Shown piece after piece: positions 56,250 to 64,000 of a DNA stretch of 64,000 nucleotides; position 1 is the first letter of the stretch, and every line of letters starts with the position of its first letter. Made by a program: the position numbers and the translations under genes. This stretch comes from Bacillus sp. SD075 (GTDB lineage: Bacteria; Bacillota; Bacilli; Bacillales; DSM-1321): assembly GCF_017355165.1 (NCBI RefSeq), contig NZ_JADILK010000023.1, positions 1 through 64,000 of the forward strand. Reading direction: 5' to 3'. Below the pieces are notes generated by a model. It searched no databases. It worked only from the letters and a program-made list of their open reading frames with translations, and had not been told where the DNA came from.

Positions 56250-58286
56250 TTATCCATGTGTATTTTCATTGATTGTTAGTGCTTCTCGTAAATTGATTTG
56301 CCGACGAAGTATGTTGGCAACATCACGGGAAATTTGTCGTTTTTCAAACATATCCTGCACTTCATCCCGTTCTGCCTGGATCGCTTTAAAGAACAACTCT
56401 CTTTCATAATCGACCATTTTACTAGGGATACGGCCTCCATTTTCACGTTTGCATTTTAAAATCAACACTTTATACTCTTCTATGATCATCGAGGATGTCG
56501 CATGATTATCAGGTGTAATACCGGCTTGTATCTCTTGGATGGCAGCTTTATACATCCTGATTTTAAGGTCCCTGACCTTTTCCAATCTCTCAAGATTGAT
56601 TTTTCTTATTTCTCTTTTATTAGGGAAAAATAATTTTAAAACCCTCAGCATACTTCTTCTGAAAAGCGTTACAGACCTGAAAAAACGGAACTTCAGTCGA
56701 TTTGTTACGGCACCTTCCATCCGCTGGATGTATTCCTTGCATATATACGCCGTTTCCCGGTCCACTTTTTCATCCTTAATTAGCTTATCCAGGAATCTTT
56801 GCTCTGCTTCAAGGGCCTTGAAGCGAAGGTCCTTCTCTTCTTCCCTTAATGCAGCCGGTTCTTTCTCCTGCTCTACATAGGACAAATCATTGATCTTGTT
56901 ACAGTACCTAGAAATGATCGATAAAGCCGCTTCCCGGTTTTCATCTGTCATTTGGGACTCAATCACCCGAATCGCCGCTTGATGGGAGTGAATGGCAGCA
57001 GCTTTCGTTTTATCAGCCTGATTGTCCAGTACTTCCTCTTCTTCCGAACGTGCCACGATTGGCAGAAACACACTCGCAACAATCAAGGTCAGCAATATGA
57101 CACCTGCTGCAATGAAGATGATTAACGAACGTTCAGGAAAAGGACTTCCATCTGCCAACACATACGGAATCGAGAACGAACCCGCTAACGTTACAGCTCC
57201 GCGAACACCGGAAATGGTAATGATTCCGGCCGCTTTGAGGTCTGGTTTTTGGGCGCCTGCTTTTCTCATCACCCAGCCAATCGACCAGGCAGCCGTAAGC
57301 CAAATGAATCGTAAAGCGAAGAGGAAAAGTGTAATGATCACAATATAAAGGATCACTTGTCCATTATTGAAGGCTGGATCCTGAAAGATCGTTTTCGCAA
57401 CGCTTGGGATTTGCAAGCCAAGCAAAACGAAAACGAGGCCATTCAATACATATAAAATGACGGACCATGTACTCTTCGAAACGACTTGAAGTTCTACAGT
57501 TGGTGATATTTCCCGATCCCGTTCAATGGCATGGACGATTCCCCCGGCCACGACCGCTAAAATCCCAGAAAGGTGGAAATGTTCCACAGCGAGGAAAATA
57601 ATAAAAGGAGTTAGGATTTGGATCAGCATATGCATCGTGACGTCTTCCATCCCTAAACGGCGAAGAAATAAACGAAGCCTGATAATGATGAAAGCAAGTA
57701 TTGCTCCACCTACAAACCCACCAATTGCAATCCATATGAAACTGAAGGTTGCATCGACTAGAGAGAAAACACCAGTGACTGTAGCTGCAACGGCAAACTT
57801 AAAGGCAACTAAACCTGAAGCATCATTCATTAACCCTTCTCCTTCGAGAAGGTGCATGATGCTCTTCGGTAACTTGACACGACTCGCCAAAGCGCTTACT
57901 GCCACAACATCCGTAGGTGACAAAATCGCCGCTAAAGCGAACGCTGCCGGCAATGGTATCGAAGGGATCATCCAATTAATTAAATACCCGCCCGCCCAAA
58001 CCGTTATGAATACCAGGCCTAGTGCAAGCATTAGAATAGGTGCTCTCAATTTCCATAATGCTGTTCGGGGTACATTTTTACCATCATTGAATAATAGGGG
58101 TGCGATGAATAACAGCAAAAATAATTCCGTCTCCATCTCAACATGTATACCCAGGGGTAAAAGTGCCAATATGACACCCAGTGCTATTTGTATTAATGGT
58201 ACAGGTATAAAGGGTATAAAATGGTTAATTACATTAGACACTCCAATCAATATAAGAAGGGCTAATATAACAAGAAAAAACTCCAT
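56250..58286 (-). CDS. CPA1-family Na+/H+ antiporter with long cytoplasmic tail
   Basis: A 678-residue antiporter. Twelve or so helices cover about 1-410. The ion-site motif AAILSPTDVVAVSAL is in helix 5, EGLMNDASGLVAFKF in helix 6, and SGVRGAVTLAGSFSIP near the end of the membrane part. The remaining 260 residues are charged, helical and cytoplasmic. Size and motifs match the bacterial a_cpa1 group, which includes Bacillus subtilis NhaK (YvgP, 670 residues). Role in Na+, K+ or pH homeostasis; ion preference cannot be read from sequence. Confidence 0.92.
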   Translation of the reverse strand: MEFFLVILALLILIGVSNVINHFIPFIPVPLIQIALGVILALLPLGIHVEMETELFLLLFIAPLLFNDGKNVPRTALWKLRAPILMLALGLVFITVWAGGYLINWMIPSIPLPAAFALAAILSPTDVVAVSALASRVKLPKSIMHLLEGEGLMNDASGLVAFKFAVAATVTGVFSLVDATFSFIWIAIGGFVGGAILAFIIIRLRLFLRRLGMEDVTMHMLIQILTPFIIFLAVEHFHLSGILAVVAGGIVHAIERDREISPTVELQVVSKSTWSVILYVLNGLVFVLLGLQIPSVAKTIFQDPAFNNGQVILYIVIITLFLFALRFIWLTAAWSIGWVMRKAGAQKPDLKAAGIITISGVRGAVTLAGSFSIPYVLADGSPFPERSLIIFIAAGVILLTLIVASVFLPIVARSEEEEVLDNQADKTKAAAIHSHQAAIRVIESQMTDENREAALSIISRYCNKINDLSYVEQEKEPAALREEEKDLRFKALEAEQRFLDKLIKDEKVDRETAYICKEYIQRMEGAVTNRLKFRFFRSVTLFRRSMLRVLKLFFPNKREIRKINLERLEKVRDLKIRMYKAAIQEIQAGITPDNHATSSMIIEEYKVLILKCKRENGGRIPSKMVDYERELFFKAIQAERDEVQDMFEKRQISRDVANILRRQINLREALTINENTHG

Positions 58287-58426
58287 ACAAACATCAAACT
58301 TCCTCTCTTATCTATTTTCATAACTATAAGCGTAACATATTTATACCCATTCATTCATGCATTAATTATTCTAACCTAGAATCCTCCTGAATAATGATAC
58401 CTTTTATAAAAGCAAAGGAGCTTGCG

Positions 58427-58525
58427 TTGTACGCGATGAGCCATCATAAGATCGGGCGATTGAATGTTTTACAAAATCAACTCCATCAACAAACTAAGGT
58501 AAACGATAAAACAGAAAAAAGCTGA
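58427..58525 (+). CDS. Possible 32-residue small protein
   Basis: TTG at 58427 has AAAGGAG 6-7 nt upstream, and the frame runs 32 codons to a TGA that lies inside the stem of the following terminator. The product would be hydrophilic and His/Gln-rich. TATAAA lies close upstream. This is the only gene-like structure in the 309 bp between the antiporter and the lipid kinase genes. No homology recognised; chance remains quite possible. Confidence 0.25.
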   Translation: MYAMSHHKIGRLNVLQNQLHQQTKVNDKTEKS

Positions 58526-58550
58526 TTGGCTAACCATAATCAGCTTTTCC
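58515..58550. terminator. Terminator downstream of the lipid kinase gene
   Basis: AAAAGCTGATT and AATCAGCTTTT form an 11-bp stem with runs on both sides. Confidence 0.85.
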
Positions 58551-58595
58551 CTCATGATGAAAGACACCCCACATAAGAAGTCGAGATTAAAAGAC

Positions 58596-59486
58596 TTATT
58601 TAGTTCCCGGGACAAAAAGACCAAGGTGTTTGTGCAGTACATTTGCCTGGAAAGGAAGAAGAATGCCTTCACCGCCATCGATATTGACTGCAAGTTCCTC
58701 TGATGTGGCAATATGGAGCTTGGATGTTTTAATATATTCAACTTCATCATGCCCCTTGATCTCCCCCCTAATTAAACTGGGAATGATCTTGACGATGAGA
58801 GGAAGGGATAAATCCTTAATGATGAATGTGTGCAACTTCCCATCATTCACTTCCGCCTCTGGTGCAAGCTGTTCGAAACCGCCGACAGAGTTTGTCATTG
58901 TTGCAATTAGTAAATGAGCCTCGCCTATCCACTTTCCCTGATCATGTTCAACCGTTAAATGAAACGGAGTTTTTTTAATGATCGCTTTTGCTCCTTCAAT
59001 GAAATATGCAAAAGATCCCAGCAGGGTTTTTTGGTCAACGGTAACATTATAGGTAGCCTCGGCGATTGCCCCTACTGCCAACACATTCATAAAATAACGA
59101 TCATCGATCTTCCCTATATCCGATTCCTTAATATGCCTATCCTTCAATATCCCAATGGCTGCATTGGGATTCATGGGTATTCCCAATGATCTCGCGAAAT
59201 CATTAATGGTTCCTAGTGGAATGATTCCGAAAATAGGCCGATGTGGCTGCTCCCCCATGCCATTCACTATCTCGTTCACCGTTCCATCCCCACCCATGGA
59301 AATGACAGCATCGAACCTTTCTGCACATGCCTCCTTAGCAAAATCCGTAGCATCCCCCTCACCTTCCGTTTTACGAACACATACCTCCTCAAAAATTTCA
59401 CCCAGTACCTTTTCCGCTTTCGGCAAAATCTTTCCTGCCTTTTCCTTACCTGAAGATGGATTAATGATAATCATCACTTTCGCCAT
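58596..59486 (-). CDS. Diacylglycerol-kinase-family lipid kinase (YegS/BmrU type)
   Basis: 296 residues. NPSSGKEKA at the N-terminus and the nucleotide-binding SMGGDGTVNEIVNG motif define the DAGK catalytic family; GIIPLGTINDFARSLGIP follows, and the late LAVNIDGGEG motif is intact. Cytoplasmic and membrane-associating. It phosphorylates diacylglycerol or a related lipid. Which of DgkB, BmrU or YtlR it matches best cannot be decided here, as it has no diagnostic neighbour. Confidence 0.9.
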   Translation of the reverse strand: MAKVMIIINPSSGKEKAGKILPKAEKVLGEIFEEVCVRKTEGEGDATDFAKEACAERFDAVISMGGDGTVNEIVNGMGEQPHRPIFGIIPLGTINDFARSLGIPMNPNAAIGILKDRHIKESDIGKIDDRYFMNVLAVGAIAEATYNVTVDQKTLLGSFAYFIEGAKAIIKKTPFHLTVEHDQGKWIGEAHLLIATMTNSVGGFEQLAPEAEVNDGKLHTFIIKDLSLPLIVKIIPSLIRGEIKGHDEVEYIKTSKLHIATSEELAVNIDGGEGILLPFQANVLHKHLGLFVPGTK

Positions 59487-59990
59487 ATGCTACCTCCCAC
59501 CATTTGTACTTCTACTAGCAAGTTACCTCTTTACTGATGTACTAAAACCACACGGACAATTTTTTCTGATTGTTGGATGAGCATGTTCCCAGTAACTCAC
59601 AAATAATCTCGGTCACTTGAATTTCGCTGAACTTTCAGAACAAGCTCTTACATGGACTGTAAACGGCCATTCATTGATCACTGAACTTTCCTGTCCTCAT
59701 CTGTTACATTAATACCTATCTCGTTCAATTGAAAATTGTCTGTCCCTTTCACTCCCTATTTGTTTTTTCCTTTTATAAAAAGCATTATTTCCTCAATTTC
59801 CTACTTACCGTGAAGAGAAACAAAAAAATAAATAGATGACAAATCCCTTCCCTATAAGGTTTTCAGACTACCAGTGAAATAAATTTCAAATTTTCTGTAA
59901 AATACCTATACAATTTCCAAATTCGGGTATATACTGTATTATAACAACAAGCAAACATCTAAAACTGTACTATAAAGAGGAGGGCAGGAC
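59487..59990. other. 504-bp intergenic region ahead of the YhfH array
   Basis: No convincing gene or RNA seen on either strand. Near its end are two weak sigma-A-like options for the array: TATACA-N17-TATACT (59907-59935) and TTTCCA-N17-TATTAT (59914-59942). GGGTAT at 59925-59930 resembles a sigma-B -10, but no GTTTAA lies at the right distance. Confidence 0.4.
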
Positions 59991-60125
59991 ATGCAAGCAA
60001 ATCGACCGGATTTATTAATAATCGATTCATTTAAACATTGCCCGGAATGTGGTGAAACACATGTGGACCACTCAGATTCCTATCTGATGGAATGCGATCG
60101 CTGCCTTTCCAAACGTGAAGAGTAA
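59991..60125 (+). CDS. YhfH-family zinc-ribbon mini-protein, copy 1
   Basis: 44 residues with GAGGAGGG about 7 nt upstream. C17-x2-C20 (HCPECG) and C35-x2-C38 (ECDRC) give a four-cysteine zinc ribbon with the family SYLMECDRCLSKRE tail. The N-terminal 16 residues differ from copies 2-5. YhfH-like proteins are small and uncharacterised. First of five tandem genes, so it probably leads the transcript. Confidence 0.82.
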   Translation: MQANRPDLLIIDSFKHCPECGETHVDHSDSYLMECDRCLSKREE

Positions 60126-60167
60126 AGCGATCGGAAAATATATCTAATATTAAAAGGAGGAAATATC

Positions 60168-60308
60168 ATGCAAATGAAAAAATCCATTGAGTTTTTTTTA
60201 AACAATATCCCTGCTAAACATTGCCCCGAGTGTGGTGACCATATTATTGAGCACGCTGAATCTTACTTAATGGAATGTGACCGCTGCCTTTCCAGACGCG
60301 AAGACTGA
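60168..60308 (+). CDS. YhfH-family zinc-ribbon mini-protein, copy 2
   Basis: 46 residues, AAAGGAGG 7-8 nt upstream. The N-terminus has the family IEFFLNNIPAKHC pattern, with CPECG and ECDRC pairs and ESYLMECDRCLSRRED at the end. It is intermediate between copy 1 and copies 3-5. The TGA stop begins a TGATTA-AACC-TAATCA hairpin before the next gene. Confidence 0.85.
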   Translation: MQMKKSIEFFLNNIPAKHCPECGDHIIEHAESYLMECDRCLSRRED

Positions 60309-60337
60309 TTAAACCTAATCAAAAAGGAGGAATCATC

Positions 60338-60475
60338 ATGCAAACTATAAATCCACTGGAATTCTTCAGGAAACTGCCGCCTAAACAATGTACGGAGTGC
60401 GGGACCCATATCACTGAACAAGCTGAATCCTACTTAATGGAATGTGACCGCTGCCTTTCCAAGCGTGAAGACTGA
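60338..60475 (+). CDS. YhfH-family zinc-ribbon mini-protein, copy 3
   Basis: 45 residues with AAAGGAGG upstream. PLEFFRKLPPKQC leads into C18-x2-C21 and C36-x2-C39, spaced by 14 residues. The protein is identical to copy 4. No membrane helix; predicted cytoplasmic. Function of the family is unknown; metal or nucleic-acid binding is suggested by the ribbon. Confidence 0.85.
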   Translation: MQTINPLEFFRKLPPKQCTECGTHITEQAESYLMECDRCLSKRED

Positions 60476-60506
60476 TTAAGCCTAATCAAAAAGGAGGAAT
60501 CCCATC

Positions 60507-60644
60507 ATGCAAACTATAAATCCACTGGAATTCTTCAGGAAACTGCCGCCTAAACAATGTACGGAGTGCGGGACCCATATTACTGAACAGGCTGAATCCT
60601 ACTTAATGGAATGTGACCGCTGCCTTTCCAAACGTGAAGACTGA
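60507..60644 (+). CDS. YhfH-family zinc-ribbon mini-protein, copy 4
   Basis: 45 residues, the same protein as copy 3. The gene differs from copy 3 by three silent third-position changes (ATC/ATT, CAA/CAG, AAG/AAA). The spacer before it is two bases longer than the one before copy 5. AAAGGAGG upstream. Confidence 0.85.
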   Translation: MQTINPLEFFRKLPPKQCTECGTHITEQAESYLMECDRCLSKRED

Positions 60645-60673
60645 TTAAGCCTAATCAAAAAGGAGGAATCATC

Positions 60674-60814
60674 ATGCAAACTAAAAACCCATTGGAATTC
60701 TTCAGGAAACTGCCGCCTAAACAATGTACGGAGTGCGGGACCCATATCACTGAACAAGCTGAATCTTACCTAGTGGAATGTGACCGCTGCCTTTCAAAAA
60801 AAGATGAATATTAA
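60674..60814 (+). CDS. YhfH-family zinc-ribbon mini-protein, copy 5
   Basis: 46 residues. It matches copies 3 and 4 in the core but reads TKNP near the start and LVECDRCLSKKDEY at the end, so its 3' end has diverged. Both CxxC pairs are kept. Last gene before the terminator. Confidence 0.85.
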   Translation: MQTKNPLEFFRKLPPKQCTECGTHITEQAESYLVECDRCLSKKDEY

Positions 60815-60820
60815 TAATAG

Positions 60821-60870
60821 ATGCTGACATCAAGAAGCTATGTAAGCCATTTTGATGTCAGCATTAACCT
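60821..60870 (+). terminator. Terminator of the YhfH array
   Basis: ATGCTGACATCAA and TTGATGTCAGCAT form a perfect 13-bp stem with an 18-nt loop 7 nt after the last stop codon; the tail is T-poor. Confidence 0.7.
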
Positions 60871-60896
60871 TGTATTAGCTTCCCTTTCCCCGCATT

Positions 60897-60924
60897 CAAA
60901 AAAGGATGTCCTCGGGACACCCTT
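60897..60924 (-). terminator. Terminator of the PucR gene
   Basis: On the minus strand AAGGGTGTCC-CG-AGGACATCCTT with one mismatch, followed by TTTTGAATG. Confidence 0.8.
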
Positions 60925-60938
60925 CAGCCACTTATTAT

Positions 60939-62570
60939 TTATCTCCCAATGTATTTGTCTACATATTTTCCACTGATCTTCCTGCTGCTGTATTGTAAGA
61001 AGTCCAATGCAAAAATCATGAATTCAAGGCCTAGACGCTTATCTGAACGCATAAAATCAGAACCTAGCAGTTTCCCCAATTTATCAAGCCTATGATATAG
61101 CGTTTGCCGAACAATGAATAGTTGTTTCGAAGTTTCCTGTTTAGAACCGTTACAAGCTAGATAGGTCTTCAGGGTGGGCATTAACTCACCATTGTTTTGC
61201 TTGTCATATTCAATGACAGGACCTAAATATTCGTACACCGTTTCCTCCAGATTGCCATGTTTATTTATGAGCGAAATCATGCGATGCATATGTAAGTCCT
61301 GATAAAAGAAGCTCCTGTTATCCTCTGGTAGTGTATCTTGAAGCAGCAAAGTCTCACGGGCCGTTTCATAACTTTTATAAATCTCACTTAACCTTTGAAC
61401 ATACTTTCCAAACCCAATGGAAAGCAGTCCCATACGATTACGACCGCTTACATCCATTTTCATGATTCGGTCCACCGCGCTTGAAACCCTTGGTTTCCAA
61501 TCTTCAGATATACGATTATCACCTAAAATAAAAACAAGATGCTGATGTATTTCCATGGAAAATATCTGAAAGCCGTACTGTTCAAAAACTGTTCTAAACA
61601 TTATCTTAAAATAGGTTCCATCTAATTTTGTGGAACTTTTATTGTATTTTTGTTGTGGTTTGCAAATGCAAACAATTCCGCCATCCAACTGCATTTTCGG
61701 ATCAATATAGGAAAGCCTCTCCCGAATTGCTTCGTCACTATATTCACCTTCAATCCAATTTGTAAGCCATTTACTTTCTTCCGACATTTTCTTTTCTTCT
61801 ATATGTAACTCCCTTAATAGATGCTGTGCCAATGCGGTAGCCGTTCGATCCAAGATCAGTGAATCAAAATCAGAGAACTCTCTGTCGCTGCAAATGAACA
61901 GTTCCGCATACTTTTCACCGAGCACTTGAATCGGCTGTTTAAGAACGGTTTTATCCAATTTCCGCTTCTCTTCGTTTATATCCGCTACCATTTGATAGAT
62001 CATTTTTTTCTTTATTTTTGGAATGCTGGCTATATCGTTTTCATTAAAGATAAGAATAACCTGTACATTTAAATAGCTGTGAAGAAATTTTAGAATTGGT
62101 TCATAATGGTCAATTTCGAGGAGGTTTTTATTTAACTGCTGGGAGTAGTTTTCTAAGTTGGAGATCATCTGATATTGTTTATTTATGATAAGGGAATGAA
62201 TATCCTGCGTGATTTCTACGAAAGGGACTTCTTCATGAAATAGGATGATGGGAAATTGCCGTTCGTTTGCGAGATCAATGGCACATTGCGGCACTGCCAT
62301 GGTGTTGGCGCCAACCTCGATACAGAGTCCAGCTGCATCGCATTCAATTAACTGTCTTATGTAGGATAGAAATGTGTCATCGCAATCTTTCCACCCTAAA
62401 CCGGTAGTCAGGATCAGTTCATTTCCATTTAACAAATGGCTGATTTGGGTGACTTCCATGCAGTGGACCCACTTCACTTGACGCTTTATCCCACTGCTAC
62501 CTGCAATTATATCCGTCAGATTAAAATGCTTGCGTGTTAGAATTTCCTCGATTGTAATCGATGTATTCAT
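60939..62570 (-). CDS. PucR-family transcriptional regulator
   Basis: 543 residues. The N-terminal PucR domain (about 1-130) begins TIEEILTRKHFNLTDIIAGSSG and includes ELILTTGLGW. A central GAF/GGDEF-like region (about 290-410) follows. The C-terminal helix-turn-helix reads GSKQETSKQLFIVRQTLYHRLDKL (about 475-510). Regulators of this class respond to purine breakdown products such as allantoin. It lies 166 bp downstream of an NCS1 permease and a small gene on the same strand, with a terminator between, so it is a separate unit but a likely regulator of the permease. Confidence 0.9.
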   Translation of the reverse strand: MNTSITIEEILTRKHFNLTDIIAGSSGIKRQVKWVHCMEVTQISHLLNGNELILTTGLGWKDCDDTFLSYIRQLIECDAAGLCIEVGANTMAVPQCAIDLANERQFPIILFHEEVPFVEITQDIHSLIINKQYQMISNLENYSQQLNKNLLEIDHYEPILKFLHSYLNVQVILIFNENDIASIPKIKKKMIYQMVADINEEKRKLDKTVLKQPIQVLGEKYAELFICSDREFSDFDSLILDRTATALAQHLLRELHIEEKKMSEESKWLTNWIEGEYSDEAIRERLSYIDPKMQLDGGIVCICKPQQKYNKSSTKLDGTYFKIMFRTVFEQYGFQIFSMEIHQHLVFILGDNRISEDWKPRVSSAVDRIMKMDVSGRNRMGLLSIGFGKYVQRLSEIYKSYETARETLLLQDTLPEDNRSFFYQDLHMHRMISLINKHGNLEETVYEYLGPVIEYDKQNNGELMPTLKTYLACNGSKQETSKQLFIVRQTLYHRLDKLGKLLGSDFMRSDKRLGLEFMIFALDFLQYSSRKISGKYVDKYIGR

Positions 62571-62693
62571 CCATCCACATCCTTTTATAAAACTGCTTTA
62601 AAATCTATTATAAACGGACAACTCTTAAATCTCCAGACACTTGTTAGAAAATATAACGTCAAAATTCTACAAAATACTCGAACTGGCATAAGA

Positions 62694-62726
62694 AACAGGA
62701 CCCATTCGTGAGGAATGGGTCCTGTT
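62694..62726 (-). terminator. Terminator of the NCS1 permease operon
   Basis: AACAGGACCCATTC and GAATGGGTCCTGTT form a perfect 14-bp stem with a 5-nt loop, just after the small gene. Confidence 0.85.
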
Positions 62727-62736
62727 CATAACTATT

Positions 62737-62952
62737 TCAATTCAATTTTTTAAAAAGCAATGTAGAGAAGTATTTCCTTCCTTCAGGGGTTTTGATGTTC
62801 AATTGCTTCCATTCCTGCTTCGTTCCTTCAATCAGTTCAAAATCGAGAAAAGCTCCACTTAAACTTTCGGAAACCCGGGTGATTCGATATCCTCTTTCAA
62901 GTAAAAAATCGATTTGTTCCCTTTCCAAGCGATACTCTTGATATTCGGACAT
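62737..62952 (-). CDS. Small protein following the NCS1 permease, unknown function
   Basis: 71 residues from the ATG at 62952, with GGGGG about 6 nt upstream; the frame is open further upstream inside the permease gene, but without a better site. Charged and soluble, with EYRLEREQIDFLLERGYRI and a FLDFELIEG strand. It lies 16 bp after the permease stop codon and before a terminator, so it is cotranscribed with it. I do not recognise the family. Confidence 0.7.
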   Translation of the reverse strand: MSEYQEYRLEREQIDFLLERGYRITRVSESLSGAFLDFELIEGTKQEWKQLNIKTPEGRKYFSTLLFKKLN

Positions 62953-62968
62953 TTCCATTCCCCCTTTT

Positions 62969-64000
62969 TCACACGTTCTCCTTGCCGGTAGAAGCCGTAA
63001 AAGCAATCTCTTCCTCAAGTTCTGGACCTTTTATTATCCAATCCCTTCCAACCGAAATCCCTAAATACTTTTCATCGCTGGGATCAATGATTTCAGCTTG
63101 TTCATATTGCTTGAACCACCAATACTTAGCTAATATATAGTAACTTGCACCGCCGAGGAGAAAGCCAATAATGAATGAATAATTCGAAAAAATCGTGGCA
63201 CCAATTCCGCCAATCACCCAAGAAATGATTCCTGCCCAATTCACTCCATTCAAGTATTTATACTGACCTTCGCTCTCATAGAGTTCTTGTACATTCACTC
63301 TCCGTTTACGGAGGAAATAGTAATCCGCTACCAAGATGCCGACAATGGATGCCAGAATTCCGCCAATTATTAATAAAACTTCTATTATGATGCCGAACAG
63401 GCTCCATGGCTGAACTACTATACCAATAACCCCCGCCACAACGACTCCCGCCCAAAATGGCACTTTAGGACCCATGACATTGGAAAAAATGGTAGCTGCG
63501 GGAATGACATTAGCCGTAGTATTCGTCGACCATTGAGCGAATACGATCATGATTAAAAGGACGCCGAGAGCAATTCCGCTTGCTGATCCCTGTAGGGCAA
63601 CTACAGGATCATAATTGGAAACGGCCATATAAGAAACCGCTCCGATAACCACCATGAACGTCTGTGTGATGGGATAGGTGATAATATTCCCAATTATTTG
63701 CCCCTTATTGCGCTTGAACCAATTTTTTTCATTTTTTGGTGCCTTAATATAGCGGGAAAGCGTAGGCATATCTGCAGTCAACGTGCCCCAAAATCCCATA
63801 TTTGCCATAATGACCACCATGAAAGCAGTGGCGGCAGCCCCGCCAGTGACCGGACTTTCAATCCAGGACCATACATTTCTTCCTTGGGCCACAGCCTGAT
63901 CGGATAGAGTGAAATACATCCAGCCAGAAATTAAAATGATAACGGGCGCTGCCAAATCGGCGAATCGTTCTATCGACTTTATTCCCATTGCCGTGTTGAC
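62969..64000 (-). CDS. NCS1-family nucleobase/allantoin:cation symporter (5' end outside window)
   Basis: The last 343 residues of a permease; the frame is open to the window edge. About eight hydrophobic segments are visible. Characteristic NCS1 segments are NMGFWGTLTADMPTLSRY, WSTNTTANVIPAA and the VADYYFLRKRRVNV loop. NCS1 carriers are about 480-500 residues, so roughly 150 are missing. Substrate is probably a purine breakdown product such as allantoin, given the PucR gene downstream; uracil or hydantoin cannot be excluded. Confidence 0.9.
   Translation of the reverse strand, partial: VNTAMGIKSIERFADLAAPVIILISGWMYFTLSDQAVAQGRNVWSWIESPVTGGAAATAFMVVIMANMGFWGTLTADMPTLSRYIKAPKNEKNWFKRNKGQIIGNIITYPITQTFMVVIGAVSYMAVSNYDPVVALQGSASGIALGVLLIMIVFAQWSTNTTANVIPAATIFSNVMGPKVPFWAGVVVAGVIGIVVQPWSLFGIIIEVLLIIGGILASIVGILVADYYFLRKRRVNVQELYESEGQYKYLNGVNWAGIISWVIGGIGATIFSNYSFIIGFLLGGASYYILAKYWWFKQYEQAEIIDPSDEKYLGISVGRDWIIKGPELEEEIAFTASTGKENV

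Larger units (their letters stand above)
60306..60814 (+). repeat. Tandem duplication containing YhfH copies 3-5
   Basis: Units of 167-169 bp repeat gene plus spacer. The spacer is TGATTA-A(A/G)CC-TAATCA followed by AAAAGGAGGAATC and ATG. Copies 3 and 4 differ in their coding parts at three positions only, all silent; copy 5 diverges at the 3' end. Confidence 0.9.

Noticed and set aside
57526-58323. 265-residue plus-strand frame opposite the antiporter gene
   Set aside because: Antisense shadow of a clear membrane protein; composition (Lys, Ile, Pro, Thr rich) reflects the complementary strand.
59925-59930. GGGTAT as a sigma-B -10 before the YhfH array
   Set aside because: No GTTTAA-like -35 occurs 12-15 bp upstream.
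60306-60814. Regular 167-169 bp direct repeats that might suggest a CRISPR or satellite array
   Set aside because: Units contain intact coding sequence with ribosome binding sites and no short repeats with variable spacers.
1-64000. Insertion sequences, prophage genes, tRNAs, rRNAs and riboswitches
   Set aside because: No transposase, integrase or phage protein, no tRNA-like cloverleaf, and no leader with recognisable riboswitch structure was found by eye. A covariance-model search would be needed to exclude small RNAs.

Overview
The window comes from a low-GC, Gram-positive endospore-former-type bacterium of the Bacillaceae. Supporting signs are strong AGGAGG ribosome binding sites, frequent TTG and GTG starts, a dhb (bacillibactin) cluster, Fur boxes of the Bacillus type, a NagR-controlled nag locus, coproporphyrin-pathway HemY and YhfH-type mini-proteins. 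The gene content fits Peribacillus or a near relative of Bacillus; that placement is inference. No phage, insertion sequence, CRISPR array, tRNA or rRNA was seen.

Layout. 1-6 kb: a CheR-type methyltransferase and a membrane hybrid histidine kinase that together resemble the RsbM/RsbK stress module of Bacillus cereus, then a CNNM/CBS/CorC metal-transport protein and a MerR regulator. 6-11 kb: a 39-residue zinc-ribbon-like gene, a DUF4395 membrane protein, and a Fur-boxed EFE-type elemental iron uptake operon (efeO-efeB-FTR1). 11-17 kb: a divergent MarR/DHA2 efflux pair around a perfect palindrome, an SGNH hydrolase, peptide deformylase, a short FtsH-like membrane AAA protease and a double zinc-finger mini-protein.

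17-38 kb is the main accessory block, a nearly complete catecholate siderophore locus. On the minus strand it reads besA-like esterase, then dhbA-dhbC-dhbE-dhbB-dhbF-mbtH-DHA2 exporter, a hairpin, sfp and an aromatic-acid-type MFS transporter. Diverging from it on the plus strand is an ABC importer with binding protein, two permeases and its own ATPase. Three sigma-A-like promoters, each with a Fur box, control dhb, besA and the importer. The two DhbF adenylation domains read as glycine and threonine, so synthesis, export, uptake and hydrolysis of bacillibactin are all encoded here.

38-44 kb: N-acetylglucosamine utilisation (nagE diverging from nagA-nagB-nagR and a SIS-domain protein) with two NagR-like operators. 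44-50 kb: a MarR-controlled MMPL exporter, a YtxH-family stress protein behind a sigma-B-like promoter, and a PrsA-like foldase without a lipobox. 50-54 kb: an XRE-cupin regulator and potABCD polyamine uptake, with paired operators. 54-59.5 kb: hemY, a decayed GNAT acetyltransferase, a CPA1 Na+/H+ antiporter and a diacylglycerol-kinase-family lipid kinase. 60-61 kb: five tandem genes for 44-46-residue YhfH-family zinc-ribbon proteins, two of which encode the same protein and differ only by silent changes. 61-64 kb: a PucR regulator, a small unknown protein and an NCS1 permease cut by the window end.
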